The notes beneath the pieces were generated by a model. It saw only the letters and a program-made list of their open reading frames with translations. It ran no database searches and was not told where the DNA came from. DNA of 64,000 nucleotides from Gracilimonas sp. (GTDB lineage Bacteria; Bacteroidota; Rhodothermia; Balneolales; Balneolaceae), in assembly GCF_017641085.1 (NCBI RefSeq), contig NZ_JAEPPI010000001.1, positions 372,001 to 436,000 on the forward strand. Reading direction: 5' to 3'. This document shows, piece after piece, positions 56,304-64,000 of the stretch (the first letter of the stretch is position 1; the number at the start of each line of letters is the position of its first letter). The position numbers were made by a program, and so were the translations under genes.

Positions 56304-56337
56304 ACCGTAGAGACGCAAGATTTTGCTTCTCTACGGT
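56304..56337. repeat. palindromic hairpin downstream of dnaJ, repeat-like
   Basis: ACCGTAGAGACGCAA, loop GATT, TTGCTTCTCTACGGT: a 15-bp stem with one mismatch. There is no T run, so it is a poor intrinsic terminator. The long GTAGAGACGC-type palindrome resembles dispersed elements seen in cyanobacteria and Bacteroidota. Confidence 0.6.
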
Positions 56338-56354
56338 TTACCAATTTTGGAAAT

Positions 56355-56675
56355 CTATTCAGCAGAAACGGCTGTTCCGCTTACCGAAACCATGAGCATG
56401 CTTCCATTGGCCCCGATGGTTTCATAGTCAATATCAATGCCGATAATTGCGTTGGCACCAACGCTGTTGGCTTTCAATTCCATTTCTTCAAAGGCCAGTT
56501 TACGTGCTTGCTGCAGTTCTTTTTCGTAAGCACCGGAACGTCCGCCAACGATGTCTCTGATCCCGGCAAAGAAGTCCTTAAAGATATTGGCTCCCAAAAT
56601 GGCTTCCCCGGTAACAATACCCAGATATTTTTGTACTTCTTTTCTGTCCAGGTGATTGGTGGTGGTCATAATCAT
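56355..56675 (-). CDS. YbjQ/UPF0145 heavy-metal-binding-domain protein
   Basis: A 106-residue homopentameric-fold protein of the UPF0145 (YbjQ) family. Typical segments: [32 protein letters not shown] broken over its strands, [35 protein letters not shown] and the last strand [14 protein letters not shown]. Start may be Met1 or Met3 (56669). The family is predicted to bind metals; the function is unknown. It converges on dnaJ, with the palindrome at 56304-56337 between them. Confidence 0.92.
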   Translation of the reverse strand: MIMTTTNHLDRKEVQKYLGIVTGEAILGANIFKDFFAGIRDIVGGRSGAYEKELQQARKLAFEEMELKANSVGANAIIGIDIDYETIGANGSMLMVSVSGTAVSAE

Positions 56676-56777
56676 GGTAATAGCTCCCTGAGTTAGTTGA
56701 ATTTAAATGACTTAGTTATGTACTGATCCGGATCAAAAAAGTTACTTCAAAAACCGGATCCGGAGAAAAAAATTAAT

Positions 56778-56811
56778 AAAAAAACCCCCGCCCATATACA
56801 TGAGCGGGGGC
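56778..56811 (-). terminator. intrinsic terminator of the RRM gene
   Basis: On the minus strand AGCCCCCGCTCAT pairs with ATGGGCGGGGGT (a G-U and small end mismatch), followed by seven T. The stem nearly matches that of the terminator at 54342-54377. Confidence 0.85.
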
Positions 56812-56834
56812 TGAAAATTTCATAACCCGAAGTA

Positions 56835-57080
56835 TTAGTTGCGGGGTTTGGCTTCATTCACCTTTACAGGGCGACCGTCAATTTCGGCACCGTCAAGTTG
56901 TTCGATAGCGGCTTCAGCTTCAGCTTTGTTATCCATCTCAACAAATCCAAAACCTTTTGAACGGCCTGAACCTCTGTCGGTAATAACTTTGGCTGAACTT
57001 ACTTCACCATAAGCTTCGAAAACTTCTTTGAGTTGGTCGCTGGAAACATCATAACTAAGGTTTCCTATATAAATATTCAT
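56835..57080 (-). CDS. RRM-domain RNA-binding protein
   Basis: An 81-residue single-RRM protein. RNP2 is IYIGNLSY, RNP1 is KGFGFVEM (the two surface aromatic residues present), with VSSDQLKEVFEAYGEVSSAK and AEAAIEQLDGAEIDGRPVKV completing the fold. It ends in a short basic tail NEAKPRN. Such small proteins are widespread in Bacteroidota and cyanobacteria, bind RNA and are often cold-inducible. The 154-bp gap to purE holds an AT-rich inverted repeat (CTAAAA/TTTTAG, 57176-57195), and a leader-based control is possible. Confidence 0.95.
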   Translation of the reverse strand: MNIYIGNLSYDVSSDQLKEVFEAYGEVSSAKVITDRGSGRSKGFGFVEMDNKAEAEAAIEQLDGAEIDGRPVKVNEAKPRN

Positions 57081-57234
57081 AGTATCAAAATGTGGTTAAA
57101 AATTATCGGATATAGGAGAAATCAGAGCTAAAATCTGAATGAATTCAAAAGTCTAAGTATCAACGTAAATCCATTCTAAAAGTACGTTATTTTAGGCCTT
57201 TCACAAAGGATTCAGGGTAATAAATTTTCGCGGA

Positions 57235-57720
57235 CTACTTCAGGTTCTCCGTCTTCCTAATCGACTCTTCGGCCATTTCTCTATGGTAGGCTTCCAGCTT
57301 TTGAGCCAGAGCTTTATCATTCATTCCGAGCATACGGGCGGCAAGGAGTCCGGCATTTTTCGCTTTTCCAATGGCTACCGTAGCTACCGGAATACCGTTT
57401 GGCATTTGAACGATAGAGTAGAGACTATCCACACCGCCGAGCGCAGTCGTCTTAACGGGAACACCAATTACCGGTAGTGTAGTATGGCTGGCAAGCATGC
57501 CGGGAAGGTGAGCGGCACCACCTGCACCTGCTATAATGACTTTAATTCCCCGACTCCGGGCCTCTTTGCCATAATCAGCCATAACATCGGGTGTACGGTG
57601 AGCAGAAACCACGCGTTTTTCATAAGGCACGCCAAAGTGATCAAGGATTTCAGTGGCTTCTTTCATGGTGGGCCAGTCGCTGTCGCTGCCCATTACTACT
57701 CCGACGATTGGTGTGCTCAT
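57235..57720 (-). CDS. purE: N5-carboxyaminoimidazole ribonucleotide mutase
   Basis: A 161-residue class I PurE of purine synthesis that converts N5-CAIR to CAIR. The phosphate and substrate motifs are [27 protein letters not shown] (catalytic His), [19 protein letters not shown] and [20 protein letters not shown]. It lies 65 bp after purK, the upstream partner, on the same strand. The gap holds heptad-type direct repeats (57763-57790). Confidence 0.97.
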   Translation of the reverse strand: MSTPIVGVVMGSDSDWPTMKEATEILDHFGVPYEKRVVSAHRTPDVMADYGKEARSRGIKVIIAGAGGAAHLPGMLASHTTLPVIGVPVKTTALGGVDSLYSIVQMPNGIPVATVAIGKAKNAGLLAARMLGMNDKALAQKLEAYHREMAEESIRKTENLK

Positions 57721-57762
57721 TGCTCAGATTTTTTGATTTGTTTGTTGTTGAGAAATATAGAG

Positions 57763-57790
57763 TTCAGAATTCATAATTCAGAATTTCAAA
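57763..57790. repeat. 7-bp-period direct repeat between purE and purK
   Basis: TTCAGAA, TTCATAA, TTCAGAA, TTTCAAA: four heptads in phase, reaching into the last codons of purK. It is a different heptad from the GAC-type repeats at 15187 and 49063 but shares the 7-bp period. Confidence 0.5.
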
Positions 57791-58946
57791 TCTCTATATT
57801 TCGTGTCACATGCATGGCTTTCTTATATGTTTCCTCCAGGTTATCACCCAATAAAGTATAATGTGCCATCTTCCGGCCAACTTTGCTATCTACCTTACCA
57901 TATACGTGAAGGTGTCCGTTTTCTTCCGCCAAAGCTTCTTTAATATAATCAGTTTCGGCCAGACGTTTATGTGTGCCCAGCAAGTTGATCATGGCAACGG
58001 CCGGTTTATTCAATCGGCTTGAACCGAGGGGAAGTCCGAGAACCGCCCGAACATGATTTTCGAATTGGGAGGCCACGGTTCCTTCAATGGTGTAATGACC
58101 GGAATTGTGAGGCCGGGGTGCGGATTCATTCAGGATTAGAGAGCCTTCTTCTGTCAGGAAAAACTCGTAGGCGAAGATCCCCTTGCCGTCAATAGCTTCA
58201 GTGGCTTTCACGGCCAGTTCCTGGGCCATTTCCCGAACAATATTCTCTACAGGGGCCGGTGATAAAACAGCCACACAGATATGATCTTTCTGAACTGTTT
58301 CGCAGCAGGGATAAACAACCGTACCGGTTTCGTTTCGGGCTACCTGAACGGCCAGTTCTTTTGTGAAATCCACAAAGGCTTCGGCTAAAATGTCTTGTCC
58401 TTCTTCGCCGCCCAGGTTTGAGAATGCTTCTTGAGCCTCTTCCATGTTGTTTACGGTTTCATTCCCATATCCGTCATATCCCCCTTTGGAAGACTTCAGC
58501 ATATACGGCCAGCCATGATCTTCCCCAAATTGTTCCAGGTCCGATTCATTTCTGACCAGCTTGTAAGGAGTCACCGGAATTCCCGCAGCTTCGAAGGTTT
58601 GCTTTTCAATCAGCTTGTTTTCAATCAAGGCGAAGCTTTCCGGGGAGGGATAGATCGGAGTGCCACTTTTCTCCTGTACTTCTTTCAGGATATCTGAACT
58701 GATAAATTCATTTTCCAGAGTAATGACATCACATTCTTTGGCAAATTCCACCATGTCATCAACAGAGTCAAACGAACCGGAGGTGGAATAAGGAGTCATA
58801 AACTGAACAGGCTCATTCTCAGTCCGGTCCGAGAAAACGGCAACCTGAATACCAAACCGAAAGGCTTCAAGAGAACTCATCCGGGCCAGCTGACCGGCAC
58901 CTAAAAATCCAAGTTTAAGATTGGCGGGTATAGAAGTACGGGGCAT
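57786..58946 (-). CDS. purK: N5-carboxyaminoimidazole ribonucleotide synthase
   Basis: A 386-residue ATP-grasp enzyme that makes N5-CAIR from AIR, bicarbonate and ATP. The N-terminal Rossmann part is KLGFLGAGQLARMSSLEAF, followed by EFISSDILKEV, ATP-grasp strands (PYMLKSSKGGYDGYGNETV, DILAEAFVDFTKELAVQVAR), GIFAYEFFLTEEGSLILNESAPRPHNSGHYTI broken over the metal-binding loop, and the C-terminal PurK domain (LLGTHKRLAET). First gene of purK-purE. The last codons run into a direct repeat but no truncation is evident. Confidence 0.97.
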   Translation of the reverse strand: MPRTSIPANLKLGFLGAGQLARMSSLEAFRFGIQVAVFSDRTENEPVQFMTPYSTSGSFDSVDDMVEFAKECDVITLENEFISSDILKEVQEKSGTPIYPSPESFALIENKLIEKQTFEAAGIPVTPYKLVRNESDLEQFGEDHGWPYMLKSSKGGYDGYGNETVNNMEEAQEAFSNLGGEEGQDILAEAFVDFTKELAVQVARNETGTVVYPCCETVQKDHICVAVLSPAPVENIVREMAQELAVKATEAIDGKGIFAYEFFLTEEGSLILNESAPRPHNSGHYTIEGTVASQFENHVRAVLGLPLGSSRLNKPAVAMINLLGTHKRLAETDYIKEALAEENGHLHVYGKVDSKVGRKMAHYTLLGDNLEETYKKAMHVTRNIEI

Positions 58947-59080
58947 GGCGGGGTTTTTCTTTTAAAGGTAAGGATGATTGGGGAGTGAATCTATTTATAG
59001 AAGTAAAGCTTTTCATAAAACCGGTATTAATACTGATTCTTAATCCTTAATTTCAGGGCTGAAATAATATCAGCTCTACA

Positions 59081-60160
59081 ATGGATATAGAAGAAAAGCT
59101 AAAGCAAATTAAATCAAGGTTCGAAGAAGTGAATGCGGCGATGAGTGACCCGGCCGTCTTCGATGATCCTGATAAATATACCGAGCTCACCAAAGAACGC
59201 AGCGATCTGGAAGAACTGGTTCAGGATTACGATACCTGGAAAGACCTTAAAAACCGGCAGGAAGGCAATAAAGAACTCATTGAGATGAATGAGGATGCCG
59301 AGATTACGGAGATGGCTCGCGAAGAAAATGCTGAGATCAAGAAGGAATTAGCAGAGCTGGAAGAGGAAATCAAAATGAAGCTGATTCCTAAAGACCCTGA
59401 AGATTCCAAGAATGCCATTATTGAAGTGAGAGCGGGAACCGGTGGTGATGAAGCTGCTATTTTTGCCGGAGATTTGTTTGAAATGTATCGCCGCTATGCC
59501 GACAAGCAGGGCTGGAAGATGAGTATCATGAGTATCGCTCATTCCGAGAAAGGCGGATACAAGGAAATTGTATTTCAGCTGGAAGGAGAAGAAGTGTTTG
59601 GTAAGATGAAGTACGAAAGCGGGGTTCATCGTGTACAACGGGTACCTGAAACCGAAAGCCAGGGAAGGGTTCATACCTCGGCTGCAACGGTAGCTGTGCT
59701 TCCGGAAGTTGAAGAAGTGGATATCCATATCAACCCGGCTGATATCCGTGTGGATACTTTCCGTGCGAGTGGAGCCGGTGGGCAGCACGTTAATAAAACA
59801 GATTCTGCTATACGTTTGACCCACGAACCGTCCGGCATTGTAGTGGAATGTCAGGAAGAGCGTTCTCAGCATCAAAACAAAGAAAAAGCTATGACGATGC
59901 TTCGGGCCAAGATGTATGATATTGAGCTGGAGGAAAAGCAGAAGGAGAGAGCTGCCGAACGAAAAAGTCAGGTTTCTACGGGCGACCGTTCCGCTAAAAT
60001 CCGTACCTATAACTTCCCTCAGGGGCGGTTTACGGATCACCGCATCAATCTTACGCTTTATGATTTAGATAACATCATGAAAGGCGGAATCGATGAAGCG
60101 ATTGAAGCGCTCCGGGTTCAGGATAACCTTGAGAAACTGAATGCTCTGGCAGAGGATTAA
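59081..60160 (+). CDS. prfA: peptide chain release factor 1
   Basis: A 359-residue RF1 that terminates translation at UAA and UAG. The codon-recognition tripeptide is P-E-T in RVQRVPETESQGRVHTS (PxT, the RF1 type). The catalytic GGQ is in FRASGAGGQHVNKTDSAIRL, with VECQEERSQHQNKEKAM after it. Domain I is a long acidic coiled coil. The start is preceded by a 134-bp gap to purK, divergent. Its TAA overlaps the end of the convergent glycosidase-like gene by 4 bp. Confidence 0.98.
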   Translation: MDIEEKLKQIKSRFEEVNAAMSDPAVFDDPDKYTELTKERSDLEELVQDYDTWKDLKNRQEGNKELIEMNEDAEITEMAREENAEIKKELAELEEEIKMKLIPKDPEDSKNAIIEVRAGTGGDEAAIFAGDLFEMYRRYADKQGWKMSIMSIAHSEKGGYKEIVFQLEGEEVFGKMKYESGVHRVQRVPETESQGRVHTSAATVAVLPEVEEVDIHINPADIRVDTFRASGAGGQHVNKTDSAIRLTHEPSGIVVECQEERSQHQNKEKAMTMLRAKMYDIELEEKQKERAAERKSQVSTGDRSAKIRTYNFPQGRFTDHRINLTLYDLDNIMKGGIDEAIEALRVQDNLEKLNALAED

Positions 60161-61221
60161 TTCCGGCTGCTTATGGTACCTAACACTTTCCAGTGCTCTT
60201 CACTCAAGGCATTAATATCAAACACGGAAATTCCTGTAGCCCCGCCAGCTTTAGCTTTTTGAACAGCTGTTTGCAATTCGTCAGGGTTCAGAGCCGGAAT
60301 GTAAAGTCCGGCCACGATATCAAAACGGTTGTGGGCTTCTCGAACACCTTGCTCGGTTGAAAACTGAATCCACTCCAGGTTCTGGCGGTAGAAGTTTTGG
60401 TACAGCATGGGGAGGGCGATATCTAAATCCCAGCTGGCCCAGTCTTGCCGAACCATCTGCCGGCTCATTTCCGGAAATGGAAATACAGCAGCTGTAAGCA
60501 TCTTGTCTTCATTATGTACAATTTCGGCAATCTCATTCACCAAGCTGGTTACGGCGTTTAATCGAAACTGCAGCCATTCCATACTCAACTCGGGATGCTC
60601 CATTTCCAACGGGTCCACCCCGAAAAGGTCTTTAAATTCCCGGCGAGCATTGGGATGATAACCATAATCATACTCTGGAAACTGCCGGTCCTGAACCAGG
60701 TCGTATTTAGGCTGAAGATCTGCCCCAAGAATAACATCTACATATCTTACATAGTCGAGATGAACGGAAGTAAGCCCGGGAATTTTAGCGTATTTGGACA
60801 TATTGGATTTGATATACTCTCTTGCACCTTCAGAGAAGGGGGAGAGCCACTGGTAGTAATCCACATAAGCTCTGTAATCGTATGAGTTGTCGCCGTTTCT
60901 GTTTACAGCGTACCATTCAGCGTGTTGGGCAGCTGTGGTGTCTCCGGGGCGGTTTAGCGTCCATACCCAGGCATGAATGTTCATGTTATAATCATCGGCA
61001 ATATTAACCACGGTTTCAGTCTCTTCGGGACTGGTAGAAAGAAAAAGATCGGTGAGCCCGTTTGACGAAAAATGATCAAGTTGTTTATGCCACTCTTCTT
61101 CGGTTTCTGCGATATCACCTCCGGTCCAGGCGGCAATTATAAAGGAAGTTTCAGGAGTTTTTTCACTGCAACTAAGAAGCAAAAAGGTGTTGGCTATTAA
61201 AAAGAGAAGCAGTTTTTTCAT
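60157..61221 (-). CDS. lipoprotein of the GHL10 (family 10-like glycosyl hydrolase) type
   Basis: A 354-residue lipoprotein (lipobox Cys18 in FLLLSCSEK). The mature part looks like a TIM barrel of the GHL10/putative glycosidase group: WTGGDIAETEEEWHKQLDHF, MNIHAWVWTLNRPGD, EYIKSNMSKYAKIPGLTSVHLDYVRY broken at the barrel strand (HLDYVRY is the family hallmark), ALPMLYQNFY and AGLYIPALNPDELQTAVQKA. The candidate catalytic residues are the Asp of HLDYVRY and a later acid, but activity is unproven. Its ATG overlaps the stop of the CBM9-like gene upstream (4 bp), so both are co-translated. Confidence 0.85.
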   Translation of the reverse strand: MKKLLLFLIANTFLLLSCSEKTPETSFIIAAWTGGDIAETEEEWHKQLDHFSSNGLTDLFLSTSPEETETVVNIADDYNMNIHAWVWTLNRPGDTTAAQHAEWYAVNRNGDNSYDYRAYVDYYQWLSPFSEGAREYIKSNMSKYAKIPGLTSVHLDYVRYVDVILGADLQPKYDLVQDRQFPEYDYGYHPNARREFKDLFGVDPLEMEHPELSMEWLQFRLNAVTSLVNEIAEIVHNEDKMLTAAVFPFPEMSRQMVRQDWASWDLDIALPMLYQNFYRQNLEWIQFSTEQGVREAHNRFDIVAGLYIPALNPDELQTAVQKAKAGGATGISVFDINALSEEHWKVLGTISSRN

Positions 61222-62294
61222 GGTGATTTTACAATATATCCGTCTTGATTGATTATCAGTGAAGTATTATCTGAATTTACAACCGTGAGCTCAAATCCCA
61301 GCTTGGTTAAATGAACGGAGGCTGAAACAGGCTGTCCATTTACTGAAAAATCAGGCCCGCCTAAATCTTTAATATCGTCGGTAAATGTCCCGTTCGTATT
61401 TTTCCAATCCAGTTGATTTCGATACAAATGGAATAGCAGCTGGTACTCATTCACTAACTTATCTTTATGGATCTCTTCATCCCGGCTTTCCGCAAAGTAG
61501 AGGTAACCCCAATGTTCCGGCCGGTGCATATCAACAGCCGATTGTTGGGTCCATACCCAGTTATTTTCAGGAAGCCGGTTTCCGTCCGCGTCAGTTTTCT
61601 TTTTATAAATACCATTAACGATTTGATGCTGCCACTGCACCCTCGAAAAATTAATTCTCCACATGCTTCCGGCTCCGAACTGAGCCCCACGATCGATGGC
61701 AGTAACAGGCTTAATGGGGATGGCCATTTCAACACTCCAGCTTTCATCTATATCGGAAGGGTCATTTACTGTGCCGTCAACATCAATCCCAATTTTTGTT
61801 CCATTTAGATCCCAGTGATCTAAAACCGGGCCGTTTCTGCGATAGGGACGAGCCAGGAATAAATCCCAAAGTGTGCCCAGAGTGTTTACTTCAAACTCTG
61901 CATAGTAAGGCTGGAACTGGTTGGGCTTGATAAATATTTCAAAATCATTGTTGTAAAAAATAACCGCATCCCGATCGGTTATATCTCCCCAAACATGCTC
62001 CTCTTCCATCTCAGCAAAGAAATAGATGTACTCCTTATCCCACAGCATTTTTACCCGGGTATCAAAATATGGGCTTCGCTTAGCATCGCCTTCAATATCA
62101 ATAAAAGGGTCGGTCCATTGAGCGAGCTCCCAGCTTGCTTCATCAGCCACACCGTCTATAGTAAGTGACTCCGGGCTTTTCAGGATGGTATAAGACTTGG
62201 GTATAACGAGTTCAAGAGTGTTGGTCTGAGCCTGATTTGAATCACAACCGACAAGCCATAGCGCAACAAGTAAAAGCGAGATGAAAAATTTCAT
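61218..62294 (-). CDS. lipoprotein with CBM9-like (family 9) carbohydrate-binding domain
   Basis: A 358-residue lipoprotein (lipobox Cys17 in LWLVGCDSN). A CBM9-like fold covers about residues 40-250: LTIDGVADEASWELAQWTDP, TRVKMLWDKEYIYFFAEMEE, NNDFEIFIKPNQFQPYYAEFEV broken over strands, SWSVEMAIPIKPVTAI and SMWRINFSRVQ. The remaining 100 residues are a beta-rich C-terminal domain. It is usually found with sugar-active enzymes. It is translationally coupled to the GHL10-like lipoprotein downstream, which suggests that the two bind and process the same glycan. No upstream sugar-transport genes are seen. Confidence 0.85.
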   Translation of the reverse strand: MKFFISLLLVALWLVGCDSNQAQTNTLELVIPKSYTILKSPESLTIDGVADEASWELAQWTDPFIDIEGDAKRSPYFDTRVKMLWDKEYIYFFAEMEEEHVWGDITDRDAVIFYNNDFEIFIKPNQFQPYYAEFEVNTLGTLWDLFLARPYRRNGPVLDHWDLNGTKIGIDVDGTVNDPSDIDESWSVEMAIPIKPVTAIDRGAQFGAGSMWRINFSRVQWQHQIVNGIYKKKTDADGNRLPENNWVWTQQSAVDMHRPEHWGYLYFAESRDEEIHKDKLVNEYQLLFHLYRNQLDWKNTNGTFTDDIKDLGGPDFSVNGQPVSASVHLTKLGFELTVVNSDNTSLIINQDGYIVKSP

Positions 62295-62376
62295 TCCCGA
62301 TTATACAAAAATAACCTTCACTCCGAAATTCAGATTCGGAATTGACTCGGTATCGATCGTTTTAGGGAGGACAAAT

Positions 62377-62410
62377 AAAAAAGCCTGCATCCTATGGATA
62401 CAGGCTTTTG
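62377..62410 (-). terminator. intrinsic terminator of pckA
   Basis: On the minus strand AAAAGCCTGTATCC pairs with GGATGCAGGCTTTT (one mismatch), followed by a run of T. Confidence 0.85.
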
Positions 62411-62436
62411 GTTAAGAAACTATATGCTGAGTATTA

Positions 62437-64000
62437 TTAAGCCTTTGGAGCAGCAGCAAGCAATTCATCACTTGCTTCGTCTTTAAACTGCTCAAAGTTG
62501 TGGATGAACATTTCAGCCAGCGTTCTAGCTTTCTGATCGTAAGCTTCTTTGTCTTTCCAGGTATTTCGCGGGATCAGCACTTCTGAAGGCACTCCGTCAA
62601 CCGAAGTAGGTATCTGGAATCCGAAAACCGGATCGGTTTGATATTCTACCTTTTCTAGGTTCCCGGCAATGGCTTCGCTCAGCATTTGTCGTGTGTGCGG
62701 GAGTTTCATTCTGTGACCTTCTCCATACTCACCGCCGGTCCAGCCGGTGTTAACCAGCCATACGTTTGCGTCGTGCTTACGGATTTTTTCGGCAAGCAAC
62801 TCGGCATACACAGTAGGGTGCAAGGGCATAAAAGGAGCTCCGAAACATGCTGAGAATGTAGCCTGAGGCTCAGTAACTCCGCGCTCGGTACCGGCTACTT
62901 TAGCAGTATATCCACTGATGAAGTGGTACATCGCCTGATCCGGTGTCAGTTTGGAAATAGGAGGGAGTACACCGAAAGCATCACAAGTTAAAAAGATGAT
63001 ATTTTCCGGGTGACCGCCTTTGCCTGTTTCACTTGCATTAGGAATATAATCCAGCGGATATGAGCAGCGGGTATTCTGGGTCAGGCTAACGTCGTCAAAG
63101 TCAGGTTCGCGATTTTCATCCAGCACCACATTCTCCAGGATGGTTCCCGGCATCTCGGTGGTGGCATATATCAGCGGCTCATTTTCTTTAGAAAGATTGA
63201 TGGTTTTAGCATAACAACCGCCTTCAAAGTTGAAGGTGCCTTCATCGCTCCATCCATGCTCGTCATCACCAATCAGTGTCTTGTCGGGATCAGCAGATAG
63301 CGTCGTTTTCCCGGTTCCTGAAAGGCCGAAGAATATAGCTGTTTTGCCATTTTCATCATGGTTGGCTGAGCAGTGCATAGCCATCACGCCTTTTTTGGGA
63401 AGCAGGTAATTCATTACAGAGAAAATGCCTTTCTTCACCTCTCCGGAATAAAGCGTACCACCAATAAGGATAATTTTCTTGTCAAAGTTGCACAGTATGA
63501 ATGTGCTGGTACGTGTGCCGTCTTTGTCGGGATTAGCTTTAAGATGTGGAGCAGCCAATACCGTAAATTCAGGCTCATGATTCTCCAGTTCTTCAGCAGT
63601 AGGGCGGATAAACATGTTATGCGCAAAAAGCCCGTGATAAGCGGCTTCACTTACAACGCGTACGTTCAGTCTGTTCTTTTCATCCGCACCGCAAAACAGG
63701 TCTTTCACAAAAAGGTCTTTGTCTTGCAGGTAGTTAACGGCTTTTTCGTACAGGTTGTCAAAAACATCTTCCGAAATTGGCTGGTTCACATCACCCCAGT
63801 CAATGTCATCGTGGATAGATGGTTGATCTACAATGAATTTATCCATTGGAGAGCGCCCGGTGAACTCACCGGTTAAAACCCTAAGGGCATAGTCTTTGGT
63901 GAGAACAGCTTCTTTTCGGAGAATAGCCTGTTCATAAAGTTCGGTAGGTGAGAGATTCCAAAACACATTTTCGTTGTCACCCAATCCAAGGTAATCGAGG
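62437..64000 (-). CDS. pckA: phosphoenolpyruvate carboxykinase (ATP), N-terminus outside window
   Basis: An ATP-dependent PEPCK that converts oxaloacetate to PEP in gluconeogenesis. The frame is open to the right edge (five more codons before residue GDNENVFWNLSP), so the true start lies outside; the TTG at 63984 is not the start. Visible motifs are TGEFTGRSPMDKFIVD (substrate), the P-loop FFGLSGTGKTTLS, DDEHGW (metal-binding region), NFEGGCYAKTINLS, FLTCDAFGVLPPIS and the C-terminal NTGWTGGEYGEGHRM. About 520 residues are present, so only some 10-20 are probably missing. It ends in a strong terminator. Confidence 0.97.
   Translation of the reverse strand, partial: LDYLGLGDNENVFWNLSPTELYEQAILRKEAVLTKDYALRVLTGEFTGRSPMDKFIVDQPSIHDDIDWGDVNQPISEDVFDNLYEKAVNYLQDKDLFVKDLFCGADEKNRLNVRVVSEAAYHGLFAHNMFIRPTAEELENHEPEFTVLAAPHLKANPDKDGTRTSTFILCNFDKKIILIGGTLYSGEVKKGIFSVMNYLLPKKGVMAMHCSANHDENGKTAIFFGLSGTGKTTLSADPDKTLIGDDEHGWSDEGTFNFEGGCYAKTINLSKENEPLIYATTEMPGTILENVVLDENREPDFDDVSLTQNTRCSYPLDYIPNASETGKGGHPENIIFLTCDAFGVLPPISKLTPDQAMYHFISGYTAKVAGTERGVTEPQATFSACFGAPFMPLHPTVYAELLAEKIRKHDANVWLVNTGWTGGEYGEGHRMKLPHTRQMLSEAIAGNLEKVEYQTDPVFGFQIPTSVDGVPSEVLIPRNTWKDKEAYDQKARTLAEMFIHNFEQFKDEASDELLAAAPKA

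Noticed and set aside
63982-63984. TTG at 63984 as start codon of pckA
   Set aside because: Upstream codons continue in frame to the window edge with plausible PEPCK sequence, so the gene is simply cut by the window.

Overview
The window looks like a chromosomal segment of a marine or halophilic bacterium of the Balneolota/Rhodothermota branch near Bacteroidota (an inference from gene content, not from a marker tree). The signs are moderate GC, a short primary sigma factor of Bacteroidota type, a C-terminal type IX secretion (T9SS) sorting domain on a large secreted metalloprotease, a PorV-like outer-membrane protein, a YtxJ protein implying bacillithiol, a Reg_prop two-component sensor, and a fused E1/E2 2-oxoglutarate dehydrogenase. 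No tRNA, rRNA, prophage, insertion sequence or CRISPR array was seen.

Layout. 1-5.3 kb (minus): an RND efflux pump (cut by the left edge) with its membrane-fusion lipoprotein, a PorV-like protein and a small membrane protein. 5.3-12.7 kb: an MBL-fold hydrolase, ytxJ, mtnA, a GxxExxY gene between imperfect inverted repeats, gamma-glutamyltranspeptidase, a beta-propeller-like lipoprotein and xerD. 12.7-18.4 kb: a 7TM-HD phosphohydrolase, rsmA and groES-groEL. 18.4-24 kb: small membrane proteins, a YdeI-like protein and the T9SS metalloprotease. 24-33.7 kb: kgd, pepF, a GAF-like protein coupled to deoB, and the primary sigma factor. 33.8-42.9 kb: a sensor kinase and response regulator followed by two tandem copies of a two-gene module (Ser/Arg-rich lipoprotein plus outer-membrane barrel). 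42.9-51.2 kb: corA, an ABC exporter divergent from a TesA-like esterase, a PIG-L deacetylase, a SIMPL protein and a GDSL lipoprotein. 51.2-56.3 kb: a TonB-dependent receptor and grpE-dnaJ. 56.3-64 kb: YbjQ and RRM proteins, purK-purE, prfA, two coupled carbohydrate-related lipoproteins and pckA (cut by the right edge).

Main observations. Both chaperone operons, groES-groEL and grpE-dnaJ, carry a -24/-12 element of sigma-54 type with exact 12-bp GG-to-GC spacing. My reading of the other intergenic regions found no comparable site. This suggests that the heat-shock chaperones are under RpoN and an enhancer-binding protein in this lineage. Second, a 540-bp unit carrying only a GxxExxY gene is bounded by 39-bp inverted repeats about 74% identical, like a small mobile or repeat-derived cassette. 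Third, three intergenic spots carry degenerate repeats with a strict 7-bp period. Fourth, the duplicated lipoprotein/barrel modules lie directly behind a two-component system and look like an undescribed envelope system.

Many genes appear to work in the envelope (efflux, export, T9SS-type secretion, lipoproteins) or in central metabolism (Kgd, PckA, MtnA, DeoB, PurEK). Start sites were corrected where a signal peptide or ribosome binding site favoured an internal start.
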